Source: Agrobacterium larrymoorei (GTDB lineage: Bacteria; Pseudomonadota; Alphaproteobacteria; Rhizobiales; Rhizobiaceae). From it: a stretch of DNA of 64,000 bases. The translations under genes and the position numbers were made by a program. Shown here piece after piece: positions 63,809 through 64,000 of this stretch. The stretch covers positions 953,501 through 1,017,500 of the forward strand of contig NZ_JAUTBL010000001.1 in NCBI RefSeq assembly GCF_030819275.1, in the 5' to 3' direction. Within the stretch, counting starts at the first letter, position 1. Each line of letters begins with the position of its first letter. The notes under the pieces were generated by a model that worked only from the letters and a program-made list of their open reading frames with translations, was not told the DNA's origin and ran no database searches.

Positions 63809-64000
63809 AGGCACTCCTGATTCGCTTGCGCTACGAAAGACAAAGCCAAGAGATGCAACGTAGATGGATAATAAAGTGTTGACGCGTAGGTTTTCAGGTC
63901 CTGCGGAATAGGCTTTTTGCTGGCTTTACAGGCCAGAAGCGCGGGCATGATGCGGTAGCCCGCATCCGAGAGCACATCCTTCGCCGCACCCGACTTCAGA
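63805..64000 (-). CDS. C-terminal end of a glycosyl hydrolase family 8-like protein (partial)
   Basis: The last 64 codons of a gene that begins outside the window. They read KSGAAKDVLSDAGYRIMPA, then TYASTLYYPSTLHLLALSF, resembling the C-terminus of GH8 endoglucanases of cellulose operons (BcsZ/CelC). The stop TGA overlaps the ATG of the TPR protein gene, so the two are coupled. Family assignment rests on a short fragment. Confidence 0.5.
   Translation of the reverse strand, partial: LKSGAAKDVLSDAGYRIMPALLACKASKKPIPQDLKTYASTLYYPSTLHLLALSFVAQANQECL

Noticed and set aside
1..64000. CRISPR arrays, tRNA, rRNA, tmRNA, prophage or complete insertion sequences
   Set aside because: No regularly spaced direct repeats, tRNA T-loop signatures in gaps, integrase or transposase genes were seen by eye.

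Overview
The window looks like chromosomal DNA of a Rhizobiaceae bacterium, most likely of the Agrobacterium/Rhizobium group. The support is a GC-rich sequence, a K+-independent proton-pumping pyrophosphatase, a Mg-type HemB without the zinc cysteines, an LdtR-type MarR regulator beside an L,D-transpeptidase, a Ku/LigD end-joining locus with two Ku genes, a cellulose-locus fragment, and RIME-like palindromic repeats. No rRNA, tRNA, CRISPR array, prophage or complete insertion sequence was recognised.

Layout. 1-8651 is all minus strand: hppA (cut by the window edge), an MFS exporter, then a riboflavin/one-carbon block (glyA, nrdR, ribD, ribE, a LysE-type exporter, ribH, nusB). 8839-11657 holds an L,D-transpeptidase, its likely regulator ldtR and a small membrane protein. 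11992-15097 is plus strand: hemB, an RDD protein, bpt (N-end rule leucyltransferase) and an AbrB/Doc toxin-antitoxin pair with a doubled palindromic operator. 15142-25789 is mixed housekeeping: parC, an unknown secreted protein, a pyridoxal kinase, a beta carbonic anhydrase, a lytic transglycosylase flanked by two inverted copies of a composite repeat, asd, a YifB/ComM ATPase and a cupin protein. 25928-33447 is the pbpC / alpha-2-macroglobulin pair. 33517-34059 is a GNAT pseudogene, followed by an outer-membrane barrel protein.

35151-42336 is the most interesting accessory block. A GntR/FCD regulator is divergent from an operon for an NRAMP-like transporter, PxpA, a UPF0317/D-glutamate-cyclase-family protein, a fused PxpB-PxpC (frameshifted here) and a biotin carboxylase fused to a biotin carrier domain. 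Together these suggest handling of 5-oxoproline, possibly from D-glutamate, by a urea-carboxylase-like assembly. 42478-51289 contains a GGDEF protein, ku, ligD, an NTF2-like protein, an AraC regulator, a second ku and a phosphoribosyltransferase. 51439-52611 is an M20 amidohydrolase.

52618-60130 is a tightly overlapping minus-strand operon: LacI regulator, binding protein, two permeases, ATPase, nucleoside hydrolase and adenine deaminase. It reads as uptake plus salvage of a purine nucleoside-type compound, controlled from a perfect LacI-type palindrome. The right end carries a flavin reductase-like protein, an Rrf2 regulator with four cysteines, a secreted TPR protein and the last codons of what looks like a family 8 glycosyl hydrolase, probably the end of a cellulose synthesis operon.

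Two genes carry frameshifts: the GNAT gene has two compensating one-base indels, and pxpBC has a two-base insertion in an ATAT tract. These may be real mutations or assembly errors. All calls are from reading the sequence only; no database search was run.
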